Below, piece by piece: positions 1 through 11,595 of a stretch of 64,000 bases of DNA (position 1 is the first letter of the stretch; every line of letters begins with the position of its first letter). A program made the translations under genes and the position numbers. This DNA is from Pohlia nutans (taxonomy: Eukaryota; Streptophyta; Bryopsida; Bryales; Mniaceae). Location of the stretch: assembly GCA_022496805.1 (NCBI GenBank), contig CM040088.1, positions 12,555,001-12,619,000 of the forward strand, in the 5' to 3' direction. A model generated the notes under the pieces. The model saw only the letters and a list, made by a program, of their open reading frames with translations, ran no database searches and was not told where the DNA came from.

Positions 1-1480
1 TGTTGTGCTAGCTATAACAGCTGGGCTTGGATGATGATGAATTGATGATGCTGCTTCAGAGTCTGTGATTTAATTCTCTTGACGAGCTAGAGAGGAGCTG
101 ATGAAGATTATGAAACTGTAGGTTGATGATGTGGTGGTACATTTAATTTTTCTTCATTTATGAGCACCATGTTCACAACTTTCCTTTCATTCTTTTGAGT
201 TTTTTTCTTCTTTTTTAACATTATAGTGTATACTAAAATGAAGCAAAATATGTAATTTAGTACCTTAATTGATCAAATAAGCAATTTGTTTCATTGCTAC
301 AAAGTAGGTTTACGAAGAAGTGCTCATGAGACCATTTTTTTGGTTTTTCCTCAATTTGGATGATGGGACAAACCTACATTTAGAAATTCAAAAGAACAAA
401 ACAAATAAACATTCATTTGATACACTTTGAAAATAAATAAATAATATGATTGGACAAAACCTCATCAAATTATGCATGGTTGGAGTTCAGTGGACTTCAT
501 GATATGCAAATATTTTGATGTGTATATCTCGCTTAATATTGGCTATTTTGTGAAATAAACAACTTGAATGGATAGGTTGAGAAATTTTGGAACGGGATGA
601 TAAATAGAGGGCCCCGCCATAGTTATATAGAGACTGAATCAAGACGCATTCATAAGTCTAAATAGATAGGTGTAAAAAATACTCCTCACATTTAGTGCAA
701 TATCAAACCCAGAGTTATGCGTCCCCCCAATTTAAAAAAATTAAATTGACAGACCACTACCTCCGTCCAAATACATCCTCTATATCAAAACTCACAACAA
801 ATCATAATAAGGATGTGACGATAATTCAATGTAATAGAACTGCACTTACATTGCAGCAATCATTGATGATATGAGATTCAGAAGGAACTCGTGAAGCCAT
901 TTTACCCTTCATCTGGATCACATTGTCTTGTGAATTATTGCCTGCAACAATACAATCAAATTTGTAACACAAGGGTGACGCAATTAAGACTACCTCACAC
1001 TTGAAATTTTAATTAATCTAATATTACCAATACACTTTCACTCTCCATTGTGACAGTGTGACCCTTACATGCAACAAAACAACAGTTTACACAATTAATA
1101 TGCCATCCCAACACAATGCATCCAATACTACATACAAAACTTGATATATCTATTTACAAGAAGAAGGTTCAATTTTTGCAGACCTTTACGTCAACGTTGA
1201 ATTGCATTGCTCTTCATAGTTCCTCTCTTCACACTACTATACACAATGTTGTCGATTTTAAAAGAAGTTTGCAGTCCCAGCCCTTAAACAACACTATTTA
1301 CTAATTCATCAACCTCTCTATGAAATAAAATTAAATAGAATATATTGTGTTTAGTGCAAAAGAAAATGATGGCAAGGACTAATTACAACCATTCACAAAA
1401 TTACATTTCATCAAAACATCGTAACTAACAACATTTCAGGACAAAGTACATTTTGCGCAATACTAACAACACTTTAGGAC
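1..1480. other. AT-rich non-coding sequence
   Basis: I see no convincing exon, RNA gene or repeat boundary here. The short open frames are compatible with chance in AT-rich DNA. It may be the 3' flank of the decayed ORF that begins at 4215 on the minus strand. Confidence 0.5.
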
Positions 1481-1502
1481 AAAATATTGTCACGCCTATA
1501 CG

Positions 1503-4215
1503 TTAGCATCTGGATACTGATTCTTGCTCCTCTTTCCCCTTCCAAACATTCTGCGATGCGCTACTTTCGATTGGATGAGCCAACATGATAGCTACATCTC
1601 CAATAGCATGTACTGTTCGCTCCACTTTCCCCTCGTGTCTCAAACCATGCCCGTGTTCACTCATCGAACCTAACTGAAACACCCACACCCCCTTGAACGA
1701 CGTGCTCTCCTCTCGTAGATGCAAAGCGTTCTACAAACACTCCTCGAAATATACTCCAGGTGGAAATAGAAATATAACGGTCCATAAATGAATATCCGTC
1801 ATCCACCTCTACAGCCGCTCTATCACGTGTGCATAATCATCATCTCCCCAAGCCTTATCCTCCCCCTCTAATGCTCTCCGCCTACAATCAAAAATTCATA
1901 AGCAAGGCTCTTCTAGTTGCACGTGGTCCTCTGTGAAAAAATCTCCTCTACCACGTAGTGGAAGCCACCCCGAAGCATCCCCTCCTCTCGCAAACGGTAT
2001 GAGAAATTGCCAATCCCATCGCACTGCTTTTAAATCCCCAACATCCAACCCATGCCTTCGGTATCCACGGCCACCGGTTGCAATGTCCGCATAGTGCTGC
2101 TTGATCATTGGAGAAATGAAGGAATCTAATTTCTCCAATGTTGTCATGGCCCCAACCAAAGGAATAGCCCAAACTTTCTTCATATCCTTCTGTATATTTT
2201 CTCCCATCTCCTGCAACTACTCTCCACCAATCCCTCTATACCGTTCCAAAGAAATCGCGAAGAACTCATCCATCGTGTGTGGATTACACTCCCGTCCCTT
2301 CACCATCAACCACCTCAACGCATTCCGTACCGCTTTCCTACGTTGCATCCGATCCGCTACCCACACCAAGTCCCCTTCGGTGGATTAGAATTGTGAGTGC
2401 CATTAAAGTAATATTTTTGGAGCATCCGTATCCCTCCTTCCACTGGCTTTGCGTCCTCTCCATCCTCTTCCGTCTCACTCGAACATCCACTATGACATCC
2501 AAACTGCGTTTGGATGCAATATCCCTCCATTTCTTCTCGTCATCCTCGCTGAACCACAAGAAGTCATTCTCATAGTCTACACACACCTGTAAAACAACCT
2601 CATAGCAGTCATCCTCCTTCTGCTATACATGCTTCATGTGGTCAACCATCTGCTTCACCAAAAACGCCATAGACATCTTGTGGTTCTTCAGATTTGTTGT
2701 CATATGCAATGCACTTGCAGTCATCATCAATACTCGTCCCTGCCGCTCATCATCGCCGCAGTCATTTGTATCCAATCTCCCACATGCTATCCAAATAGCC
2801 CGGAGCTTCTCGAGGTCCTCTACCATCGTCGTGTAGAACTGCCTCTCAAACTCCTTCGCATTGATCCCCACAAAAGCATCAATGTATAAATGAGGATCAT
2901 TGTAGACCAGAAACTTTGCTCTCCGTGCTACAAAAACGTCCCGGTACTCCTCCTATGATAGCAGCCCTGCTTACAACTCGAGTTTGGCCTCCCTACAAGC
3001 CTAAACAATGTGTTGGCCATCTATCGGCTCCCATATGATGTTATTCTCAAGCCAATTTGTCATGGCCCCAAGAAATCCATCTCCGTGCACCGCATTTGCG
3101 TAGTGCAAATACGTGGCGTCAAACTCCCGAACAACATTCTTGGCCGTGAATGCCACCTCCTTTCTCTCCCTCTCTCCATTGGGCCCCGTACTTTCTACAA
3201 TATAGCTAATGGGTCGCAAAGTCAATGGACTGATCAACTCTCTGTCCTTCTCTCTCATCCGTTGGTACATCTCCGACACCCTCCTTGTAGTCAACACACG
3301 GTGGTTCGTCTCAAAGTTCTGCACTGCACGGATGTTCTCCACTTTGGCATTAAACATTGCCTCTGATCCCCACAGATAACCTGCCCAGAGCACATCTTCC
3401 AAAGGAAATACCAACCTCATCTTCCGCGTACTTCTTCCACCTCCACCCTCAAAAGTCTCCTCCTCTGATGAAGGATCATCAATGTCATCTCCTTCGCCCT
3501 CCACATCTGCCTGTACTGGTGGAGTTACAGCCCGTGGCTCTCGCTGCAGCCTTCTTCTTTACCTCTGCGGCGCTGATGGTTGCGGAATAGGGTAAGGTTC
3601 CGGAACTAGATCCTTGACCGATCCTCCCTGTTTAGGACGTCTTCTACTTTTCTCCTCCACTGGCACCCAACTATTGGTTACTGGTGCCGCAAACACCCGA
3701 TACAAAGGGTCGGTAGTCTATGGTTCATGTGGTGACTCATGTGCTTCCGCCGCAAGGAGTGCACGCTCTTTCAATTCGTCATACACCTGATGCTCCAAAA
3801 ACCGTCGCCTTGCACGAAGGATGTCCTCAAGGCCTAACGGCATGCACTTCGTAACCGAAGCTAGTCATAGAGTCCTCAATTGCTCTGGCAAGCCGTCCCA
3901 TTCTCTCTCCAATGCTCGCAGCATCTTCATCGGAGGGATGCGATTTATCAACCATAAAGGAACCGTTGCCATGATCAACTGCTTCTGCAACTTGTACTAC
4001 GTCGGCGTCGGCTCCTCACCCTCCACATGCATGAAGAAAAAACCATTTGGTGACGAAGTAATAGACTAAACCACTACGACCACTCTCCCAAGAGCTGACC
4101 AGTGTCTGCTTAGTAAAACACGAAACTCGCTAATCCACAGATTAGGCTTCAAAGTGTCCTCTCCCGTAATTCACCAACCATGCTCCTTAAACTCAACCTG
4201 CACACTAGGCGCCAT
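1503..4215 (-). pseudogene. Decayed long ORF, probably transposon-derived
   Basis: Reading the minus strand from an ATG at 4215 (MAPSVQVEFKEHGW) gives one continuous frame to about 2370, broken only by ten stop codons. After one frame change near 2340-2400 (an indel or lost intron) the frame continues to about 1503 with four more stops. The whole spans roughly 900 codons. The recovered segments are charged and globular, for example an acidic stretch followed by a region with NVVREFDATYLHYANAVHG near 3100, and DLKAVRWDWQFLIPFARGG near 2000. I recognise no family. By count nine stops are TAG, two TAA and three TGA, and each is one C-to-T change from CAG, CAA or CGA. It adjoins tandem repeats and a satellite, so a dead mobile-element gene is more likely than a host gene. 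Confidence 0.6.
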
Positions 4216-4379
4216 TTCAATCCCCCCAACACCCTGCACATACACATTAAACACACATAAATAAACATTTGCAATACATAAGATTTTCTAAACATGCATA
4301 ACAAATCAAAAAAATTCAAAGTTACTACACTCGACCAACTACTACCCATATCGATCTCTTGTGCCTTACGGACCTCAAT

Positions 4380-4697
4380 TGCGGGCCTAGCTAAAAAAAT
4401 TGGTCCTAAACTAAGCCCCATTTAAAAGCCCCAAACATACTAGGGGCCTAAACCCTAAACCCACGGCGATGACCCATGGAACCATTGTGCCCTATGGGGC
4501 CTAAGAAAAAAAACCAGCCCTCAATTAGGCCCAATTTGGAAGTCCCAAACATACTAGGGGCCCAAATGGGGCCTACGGCGATGACCCATGGCAACATCGT
4601 GTCCTATGGGACCTAAGAAAAAAAATCAGCCTTCAATTAGGCCCGATTTGGAAGCCCCAAACATATTTCGAGCCCAAATGGGGCCCACGGCGATGAC
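4380..4697. repeat. Tandem 112-bp repeat, about three units
   Basis: The phrase acggcgatgac recurs at 4463, 4575 and 4687, exactly 112 bp apart, within units carrying aggcccaatttggaag and cccaaacatactag. The first unit is the most diverged. The array lies just upstream of the decayed minus-strand ORF and could be its terminal repeat or promoter region. Confidence 0.75.
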
Positions 4698-5064
4698 TCT
4701 CGGAGATTTTGATTTTTAGATACAAGATTTAATTTTACATGAATGAAATTACTTACCCAAAAGTTTGGAATCGCTTCTTTTATGTAATGCAAATGCGCAC
4801 CGGTTCTCCACGAGCGCTATGACCTCCAAATCATGAGACACCAATCTATAAAGGCACAAGTAGAATTTGTGAGAATTTTAGTTCAAAAAAGAAGAGTAAA
4901 TCCGATACATGCATGCATTGACAATCATTTTGTATATAAGGCCAAAGGAGCTGTCATTATCTCGTATGGACCACAACTTTTTATAAGGTACATGAGTTTT
5001 GGTCAAAAAAATGATTTTGAAGAGATGAGAAAACATACCTCCAAGATGAATGGGAGAAGAGGGT

Positions 5065-5175
5065 CCACGCGCATGGACCCTCAGCCATATATGGCTGGCC
5101 AGTCTTTGGCAAAGATGCCTTAAGGCATCCATGTGGTAACCCATTGGCCCACTACAAATGGCCAGTGGGCAGCCA
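5065..5175. repeat. Cluster of short perfect hairpins
   Basis: Several short palindromes follow one another: gggtccacgcgcatggaccc, agccatatatggct, gatgccttaaggcatc, and a longer one pairing cattggccc-type sequence with ggccagtggg. They end where the GC-rich satellite begins. Confidence 0.6.
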
Positions 5176-6610
5176 CAGACCGGGCTGGCCAAGTCGGGCC
5201 CGCTAAGGGCGTGGTTTGGTTGGCCGCCGAATTCTTTTTGGTCTCCGAGCACAGCGAACAATTGACTAACTGGCCGAGCTGGCTCGGCCTAGTCCAACCA
5301 ACAGGCCGATCCGGCCCGGGCTGGCCAAGTCTGGCCCGCTAAGGGCGTAGTTTGACTGGCCGCCGAATTTTTTTTGGTCTCCGAGGGCCGCAAATAGTTA
5401 ACCAACTGGCTGGGCTGGCTGGATAGGCCGGGTCCGCAACAACCCGCAGGCCGATCTGGCCAGGCAGGCCCGCTAAGGGCCTGGTTTAGTTGGCAGCCGA
5501 ATTGTTTTAGGTGTCCATGAGCCGCAGAAAGTTGGCGAACTGGCCAGGCTGGCTAGGCAGGCCGGGTCCGCCGCGACCTGCAAGTTAGGATGGCCAGGAT
5601 GGCCAAGTCGGGCCCGCTAAAGGCGTGGTTTGGTTGGCCGCCCAATCTTTTTTGGTCTCCGCACACCGCGAGCAGTTTACCAAATGGCCGGTTGGCTGGA
5701 CTGACCGGGTCCGCCATGACCTGCAAGCTGGGATCATCGGGCTGGCCTGGCCCAGCCCAACCAACTCACTGATTTGTTCGGGTTGGCCAAGTCAGGCCCG
5801 CTAAGAGCGTTGGTTGGCTGGCTGCCCAATTTTCCTTGGTCTCCGTGCGCCGCGAACAGTGGACCAACTAGCTGGCTGGCTGGCCTGGTCGAGTTCGCCG
5901 CGACCTACGAGCTGAGATGGCCGGGCTGGCCCGGCTCAGCCCAACCAACTAGCCGATGTGGCCGGGCCGGCCAAGTTGGGCCCGCTAAGAGCGTGGTTTG
6001 GCTGGCCGCCCAATCTTTTTGGTCTCCGCGCGTCGCGAATAGTTGACCAACTAGCCGGGTTGGCTGGGCTGGCCGGGTCTGCCGCAACCTACAGGCCAGG
6101 ATGGCCGGGCCCGCTAAGGGCGGGGTTTGGTTGGTTGCCCAATTTTTTTTGGTCTCCGCGGGCCGCGAATAGTTGACCAATTGGTTGGGCTGGCAGGGCT
6201 GGCCGAGTCCGCCGCGACTTGCGAGCCGGGATGGCCGGGCTGGCCTGGCCCAGTCCAACTAACTCGCCGATCTGGCTGGGCTGGCTTAGTCGGGCCTGCT
6301 AAGGGTGTGGTTTGGCTGGCCGCCCAATCTTTTTTGGTCTCCGCGCGCCGCGAACAATTGACCAATTGGCTGGGCTGGCGGAGTCCGCGGCGACCTGCGG
6401 GCCAAGAAGGCCGGGCTGGCTGGCCGCCCAATCTTTTTTGGTCTCCGCGCGCCGCGAACAATTGACCAATTGGCTGGGCTGGCGGAGTCCGCGGCGACCT
6501 GCGGGCCAGGAAGGCCGGGCTGGCCGGGTCTAGTTCAACCAACTGGCCGATCCGGCCGGGCTGGCCAAGTCGGGTCTGCTAAGGGCGTGGTTTGGTTGGC
6601 CGCCAATTTT
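5160..6610. repeat. GC-rich satellite, about ten units
   Basis: The core gggcccgctaagggcgtgg and the phrase ttttttggtctccg recur about ten times with spacings that fall into two classes, near 131-140 bp and near 178-185 bp. The longer class carries an extra segment with cagcccaaccaact. Base composition is much more GC-rich than the flanks. Open frames occur on both strands only because the repeat lacks stops in several frames; I do not call them genes. Confidence 0.85.
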
Positions 6611-6611
6611 G

Positions 6612-7125
6612 GCTCTGTCCTTTAGAGCAGAGACTTTCCAATGACACCCGTCAACCCTACCCCTCAAAAGTCCAATTTACTATCTACGACCCTTTTCACA
6701 TTTGAAGCTTGTTATCCTTCTTCATCCATCCAACATTTCGTTCATCTGTGACTGTTAACCAACGACGAGATCTAGATCTAGATCTGAAGCATTCCGCTTA
6801 AATACAAACGCTTTGCGCACCTCCTACTCATCTTGCCTTCCGATTTGTCGTTCTCAATCTCAATCGGTTGTGAGTGTTTTTGGTTCTGGCCTTCTCTTCC
6901 CTTGTAAGTTCTTCTTTCGTTTCTTCGAATTATCTGTGTATAGGGTTTTTTGCGACTTCGTTTCTGTACATGTGCGGTGTTGCGCTTGTTTTCTTGCACG
7001 GCCGTCACGATTCACAGCAGTCACGGTCACCGGGGAGAGCCTGTGAAGAGAACGGTGGAGGCAACTACACGGTCGTCGATATGTTTCTTTTGAAGTGATC
7101 GTTCTCGTTTTGCAATTTGTCACTT
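6612..7125. other. Unassigned sequence between satellite and TIR element
   Basis: The composition is mixed and contains a run with a CG-rich flavour around 6960-7080 (tgcacggccgtcacgattc), but I could not define an exon. Together with 8726-9041 it may be the remains of a gene split by the element at 7126-8725. Confidence 0.3.
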
Positions 7126-7384
7126 CATCAGGAATTTCGGACCCCACTGATTCTGCACTGATTCAGTGCGATTTCCGATATTTCAAGGGTTCGTACGATT
7201 TTCGCACTGATTCCGCATCGTTGCGTCATTCATCGCAACTACACTGATATGACACGATGTTCGTACAAGCGGATATAGTACTGATTCGACACGATTGATA
7301 CATCCATTGAAAACGTATGAATTCAGCACTGTTTATAGTCGTCAAATGTTGTGTTTTAATCGTCTTTAAAACTACACTGATTCA

Positions 7385-7682
7385 GTGCGTTTTTCGTGCG
7401 ACATCATCTTTTCCATATCTAGATTTTCTTTTCTTTTTATATCTAAATTTGATCAAAATAATATTATTAAAAAATATAAAATAAAATAAAATAATAGAAA
7501 ATATAAAATAATTACTTTCCTCGCTACCCACTTCAATTACACGGAAATTGCCCGCACATGTGGTGGGGCCCACCATAGCTTCGGCTTCCCAAGCTCTATA
7601 TCGCCAACGGTGGGATTTGAACTCTCAACCTTCCGGTTGCCAATCAAGTTCCCAACCACCAAACCACCTCAAGCTCTTCATG
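7385..7682 (-). mobile_element. tRNA-derived SINE
   Basis: On the minus strand an A-box-like TGGTTTGGTGG (7666-7656) is followed about 32 bp later by a B-box-like GAGTTCAAATCCC (7624-7612). This is the spacing of an internal RNA polymerase III promoter. The body ends in an AT-rich, T-rich tail around 7430-7500. The arrangement matches the plant tRNA-derived SINE type. It lies inside the TIR element at 7126-8725. Confidence 0.7.
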
Positions 7683-7724
7683 CATAGAATGGAACTCTTT
7701 TGGTAATTATCGAACTTCTTTTTC

Positions 7725-8053
7725 CAGCGGACTTTGAATGTTTTTAACTATGTGAAAAAAACTTTTTTTCCAATTTTTTTTTGCACTAGATTATGCAGGA
7801 CGTTTTCTATATCTAGGATTTTTTTCATAATTTTTTGAATTTTTAAAATTTTTGCCAAAATCGTGATGGCAGATCAGGGATTCAGGGCTGTGAGCTGTTT
7901 TTTTTTTTCAGCGGACTTTGAATGTTTTTAACTATGTGAAAAAAGCTTTTTTTCCAATTTTTTTTTGCACTAGATTATGCAGGACGTTTTCTATATCTAG
8001 GATTTTTTTCATAATTTTTTGAATTTTTTTATTTTTTGCCAAAATCGTGGTGG
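7725..8053. repeat. 184-bp direct duplication
   Basis: A block beginning cagcggactttgaatg occurs at 7725 and again at 7909 and stays alignable to gccaaaatcgtg at both ends. The copies are nearly identical, so the duplication is recent. Confidence 0.85.
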
Positions 8054-8239
8054 TTGTGAGTTATTTTTTTTTGCTCCTATAATGAAAAGTACAATGATAA
8101 CCAATAATACCAAATTTGAATTCTAAAAATATAAAATGTTATTTCTTTGAAATTTTAATGTGTATTGCTTCTAAACTCTATAAATGTAGATCTAAAAATG
8201 TTTTGGGAAATTAAACCGGAAGTATAATTTAAAGAATAT

Positions 8240-8340
8240 TCTTGGAATATTCCAAAATATTCCAAAATATTCCAAAATAATATAAAATATTTTGAAATAT
8301 TCCAAAAGATTCCAAAAGATTCCAAAAGATTCCAAAAAAT
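8240..8340. repeat. 10-bp tandem repeat
   Basis: Repeated units of the form aatattccaa and later agattccaaa make a simple-sequence array inside the TIR element. Confidence 0.8.
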
Positions 8341-8732
8341 ATATTAAAATATTGTACACGGATGTCGTACGACAATGATTTGCATTATAATAGATACTGA
8401 AATCGCACGAATATAACAAAAGGCATTAATATGATACGTATACGATACTGAATTCGCATTAACTAAAATTGCACGTTATCCGTGTCTTATCAGTTATGTG
8501 AAGTAGATACACGATTAACGCACGGATTCCGTCAAGCACGACTTCCGTGCAGAAACAATACTTTTTTGATAATCACGGAAAAGACACTGCATCGACATCT
8601 TAGTAATGCATGTCACTTCCGTACTGTAACGACACTTCTAAATGCACGTATGACGTGCGGAATCAGTGTTTTACGATAAACGCACTGAATCAGTGCAGAA
8701 TCAGTGGGGTCGGAAATTCCTGATGTTGCCGT

Positions 8733-9041
8733 GTGGTTACGGGAGAATTTCGATGTTTACGGGAAAGCTGCGCTCTGTTGAATTTTGAGAGGCTACGTCG
8801 ACATGCAGATCTCGAAGATGAGGAGGTCAAAATCAGGGAGCCCGTGGAGCTACAAACGCCGACTAAGATCGTGCGCACTTGTGAAACCCCGAAACGGCCA
8901 ACAAGTGAGATCATGGAGAGTCCCAGCGCGGGCAAGGAGCTGGAAGTGGTGATGAATGCACAGAATTCCCAGCCGTGGGACACGCAGCGGGCTGGATTGT
9001 TTTCTGTGAGTGGGAGCGCTATACGTCAGCATCAGCATTAG
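8733..9041 (+). CDS. Possible exon of unknown gene
   Basis: A frame of about 100 codons without an ATG near its start reads through VTGEFRCLRE, then the motif IREPVELQTPTKIVRTCETP and ends near SQPWDTQRAGLF. A good splice donor, tctgtgagtg, lies at about 9005. It is markedly less AT-rich than its surroundings, as expected of coding DNA. It begins directly at the right border of the TIR element, so an upstream part may have been displaced or lost. I recognise no family. Confidence 0.3.
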   Translation: MVTGEFRCLRESCALLNFERLRRHADLEDEEVKIREPVELQTPTKIVRTCETPKRPTSEIMESPSAGKELEVVMNAQNSQPWDTQRAGLFSVSGSAIRQHQH

Positions 9042-9540
9042 AAAAGCATATAAGAATCTGGATACTTTTGTCAACACTAGTGCACTGAATTTTGTATAAA
9101 GTACAAGACTTCACCTCCCACTCCACTCACAATTAAGAAGTGAAATTCACATTCATCCATCCTTGATATACCACTTGGAAATGTGTAGATTTTACTTTAA
9201 ATATTATTAAAAACAATTGATTATTTTATTAATTATAAATCTTAATGCCAAAAGTAATTAATTGACTATAATGCATGGGAAATATTTTCTTAAAAAAGTT
9301 TTTTATTTTAAGGTAATTAAAAGAAATAGGGATTGTATAAATTATCGAGACCCGCTTGTAATTCCTGTGTGTCATTCACGTAGAAGCCACATGGAGGCCA
9401 ACTGTCACAACTATAGCTTCCCTCATGAGCCACCGAAATTGACAGAATTTGTACAAAACTCTGTCAGAACGGTGTCCGAATCAAGTGATCCAAAATGACA
9501 GAAAGATTGACAGAAGACTGTCGAAATTCTGTCATCCTGG

Positions 9541-9560
9541 ACGCGGTTCTTCTTGTAGTG
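9541..9560 (-). mobile_element. Terminus of a CACTA element
   Basis: Read on the minus strand the sequence begins CACTACAAGAAGAACCGCGT, the typical terminal inverted repeat of CACTA/EnSpm elements. I did not find the matching end in the window, so the element body (leftward or rightward) is undefined. The preceding 9390-9530 carries repeated gacagaa and tgtcagaa subterminal motifs. Confidence 0.55.
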
Positions 9561-9848
9561 ATTCTATAACACCTCAATGTAAAGTGGAGTTCTATTAAAA
9601 TGTACAACAAAATAGATAGCACCATCACATAACCAAAAGTATGCTACTGGTTAGTTACAATGAAGCATGATTACCATAAAATGGAAATGAAAAAAGAATG
9701 GAATTCTTCTCTGAATGGTAGGAATCAATTAATATGCAAGTATATGTATAAAAAGCACATATTGCACATAACTTTCATGAAGTACATGTTCAATATATAA
9801 GAAATACGTAATGGAAGATAACGTATTATGGTGTGTTCTAAATGTACA

Positions 9849-10283
9849 TTACTTCAGGGACAGTAATGTGAACTCGATCGTCGGCCACTCCAATATTTGT
9901 TCCTTCGTCATAAGGTAACGCTGTTTGTAATACACTATGTCGTTCTCTCGACATGGTTGATACAATCCACTGTCTATTTTGTTCTCCTCAAAATGCGTAT
10001 TTTTACGACATGTATCAATTCCAACAGTGGCCAAATTGTCATGATTCTCAAACTGTTTAGGATTGAAACTGCACCTTGTAGCACCCAACATTTCCAAATC
10101 CTGTGTCATTTGGTTCCATAAATCAGCACAAACAATGGCGTTGTCTTGCAACGCACTCAGAATTCGACTAATTTGCATTGTCATTGCCTTCTCATTCTTC
10201 TCCAGTGCCAGAAACCTTGTTGACATCTTTCTCATTGTACCTTGAATTTTCAATATCAAAAAACCAATCAATATACATCGCAA
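9849..10283 (-). CDS. Unrecognised 144-codon open frame
   Basis: The frame starts MRCILIGFLILKIQ and has a heptad-like stretch TRFLALEKNEKAMTMQISRI that could form a coiled coil, then ends PTIEFTLLSLK. It is longer than expected by chance in this AT-rich DNA. No domain is recognised, and it may be a transposon gene fragment such as the C-terminal tail of a transposase-associated protein. Confidence 0.3.
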   Translation of the reverse strand: MRCILIGFLILKIQGTMRKMSTRFLALEKNEKAMTMQISRILSALQDNAIVCADLWNQMTQDLEMLGATRCSFNPKQFENHDNLATVGIDTCRKNTHFEENKIDSGLYQPCRENDIVYYKQRYLMTKEQILEWPTIEFTLLSLK

Positions 10284-11066
10284 TGTTCACATCCTCTACT
10301 CTGTCCTTATATCTCAAATAGTTGTGCTTCCTACGTACAATTTTTGAATACAAAAAAATAAAAAATAGACAAAAACATAATTAAAAAAATAACACGTTTA
10401 TCATCGGAAGAGTGGCCTTTGAGTCCACCATAGCTTTTAACTCAACTGCAATGTCTGTTACAACAAGACTTCCTTCTCTTCTTCTCCGATGTAACGAAAA
10501 CACACTATAAATTTTTTACCTCCTCAATTTAATGGTGTGGATCGATGAAAACAATGATAGTGTTAGTTGATCTATTTTTGTGTGAAATATTTTCTTAGGA
10601 TAATGGTATGAATAAGCTATAAGTGGAGTAAATTTTATTGACAAATGCTTACTCAAAATTTAGTATATATGAAACATGTACAATATTTGAAGAATCAAAG
10701 TCTACTCATGGTTATACTAATTCTATAAGCTAAAGTTTAAAAATTGACAATTTATTTATAAAAAATCTAAATATCATTTTTTATTTATTTTTGTTTTTAA
10801 AGTCTTGAGGATAGCTAGTGATGGTTGAGCTTGTTGAACATGTTCAAGTTTATGAGGGTTGCAACTAATCCTTGACGAAATATCCACAACCAAAACTTGA
10901 TGGAGAAAATACAAAAAAGTTCACCACTAACATAGGATCCCTCTAAGAAGATATGTTGGGGCATGATCGATTTCATTAGTTACATATTACTACGGCTTAG
11001 TTGTAACGTCCAACTATATATGCCTAAATAAAATCAAAATCATTTGGAATCTTGAAGAAACGATAT
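10284..11066. other. AT-rich intergenic sequence
   Basis: Low-complexity AT-rich DNA. I see no gene, no paired terminal repeats and no RNA gene. Confidence 0.5.
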
Positions 11067-11221
11067 ATGATATATAGCTTAAAATATCAATAAACTTATA
11101 TGAAATATATAGCTTAAAATATCAATAAACTTGTATGAAATATATAGCTTAAAATATCAATAAACTTATATGAAATATATAGCTTAAAATATCAATAAAC
11201 TTATATGAAATATATAGCTTA
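11067..11221. repeat. 35-bp tandem repeat, about 4.4 copies
   Basis: The unit gaaatatatagcttaaaata continues with tcaataaacttatat and is repeated with single-base differences. Copies start at about 11067, 11102, 11137 and 11172. Confidence 0.9.
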
Positions 11222-11595
11222 TAGTATATATTTCGTATATTACTAGATATATGAAATGTTAAACTTATTCTAGAATAAAATATAAAAATTGGCATTTACT
11301 AAATTGGGATCTTTTTAAACATTAAATTATCAAGTGGGCACTTCCCTCATGAATGCAAAGTTCAATATAATTTTTTTCCATCCATCTATCCACTGGTCCA
11401 CCGTGTAAAGTTCAATAGGCCAATTCCGCATGGAATTTATCATAACTTTTTCATAACATAATTATAGTAACTTACTATAACATAGAATAACATAATTATA
11501 GTACCCATGCATAAAATAGAGTGTTTATTTTCTAATTATAGTACCATAAGAAAAAGGGAGGGGAGAGAATAACCAATTTATTTAAAACATTCTTT

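Larger units (their letters stand above)
7126..8725. mobile_element. Element with ~45-bp terminal inverted repeats
   Basis: The left end catcaggaatttcggacccc continues through actgattctgcactgattcagtgcg, and the right end is its reverse complement with about one mismatch over 45 bp. The subterminal motif actgattcagtgcg recurs inside both ends. No transposase frame is visible, so it is non-autonomous. I could not identify a clear target-site duplication. It contains a SINE and a 184-bp direct duplication. Confidence 0.75.

Noticed and set aside
5133..6542. Overlapping Trp/Gly/Pro-rich frames on both strands
   Set aside because: They are by-products of the GC-rich satellite; several frames and both strands are open at the same time.
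7611..7682. A functional tRNA gene
   Set aside because: A- and B-box-like motifs are present, but no cloverleaf with acceptor and anticodon stems can be drawn; it fits a SINE head.
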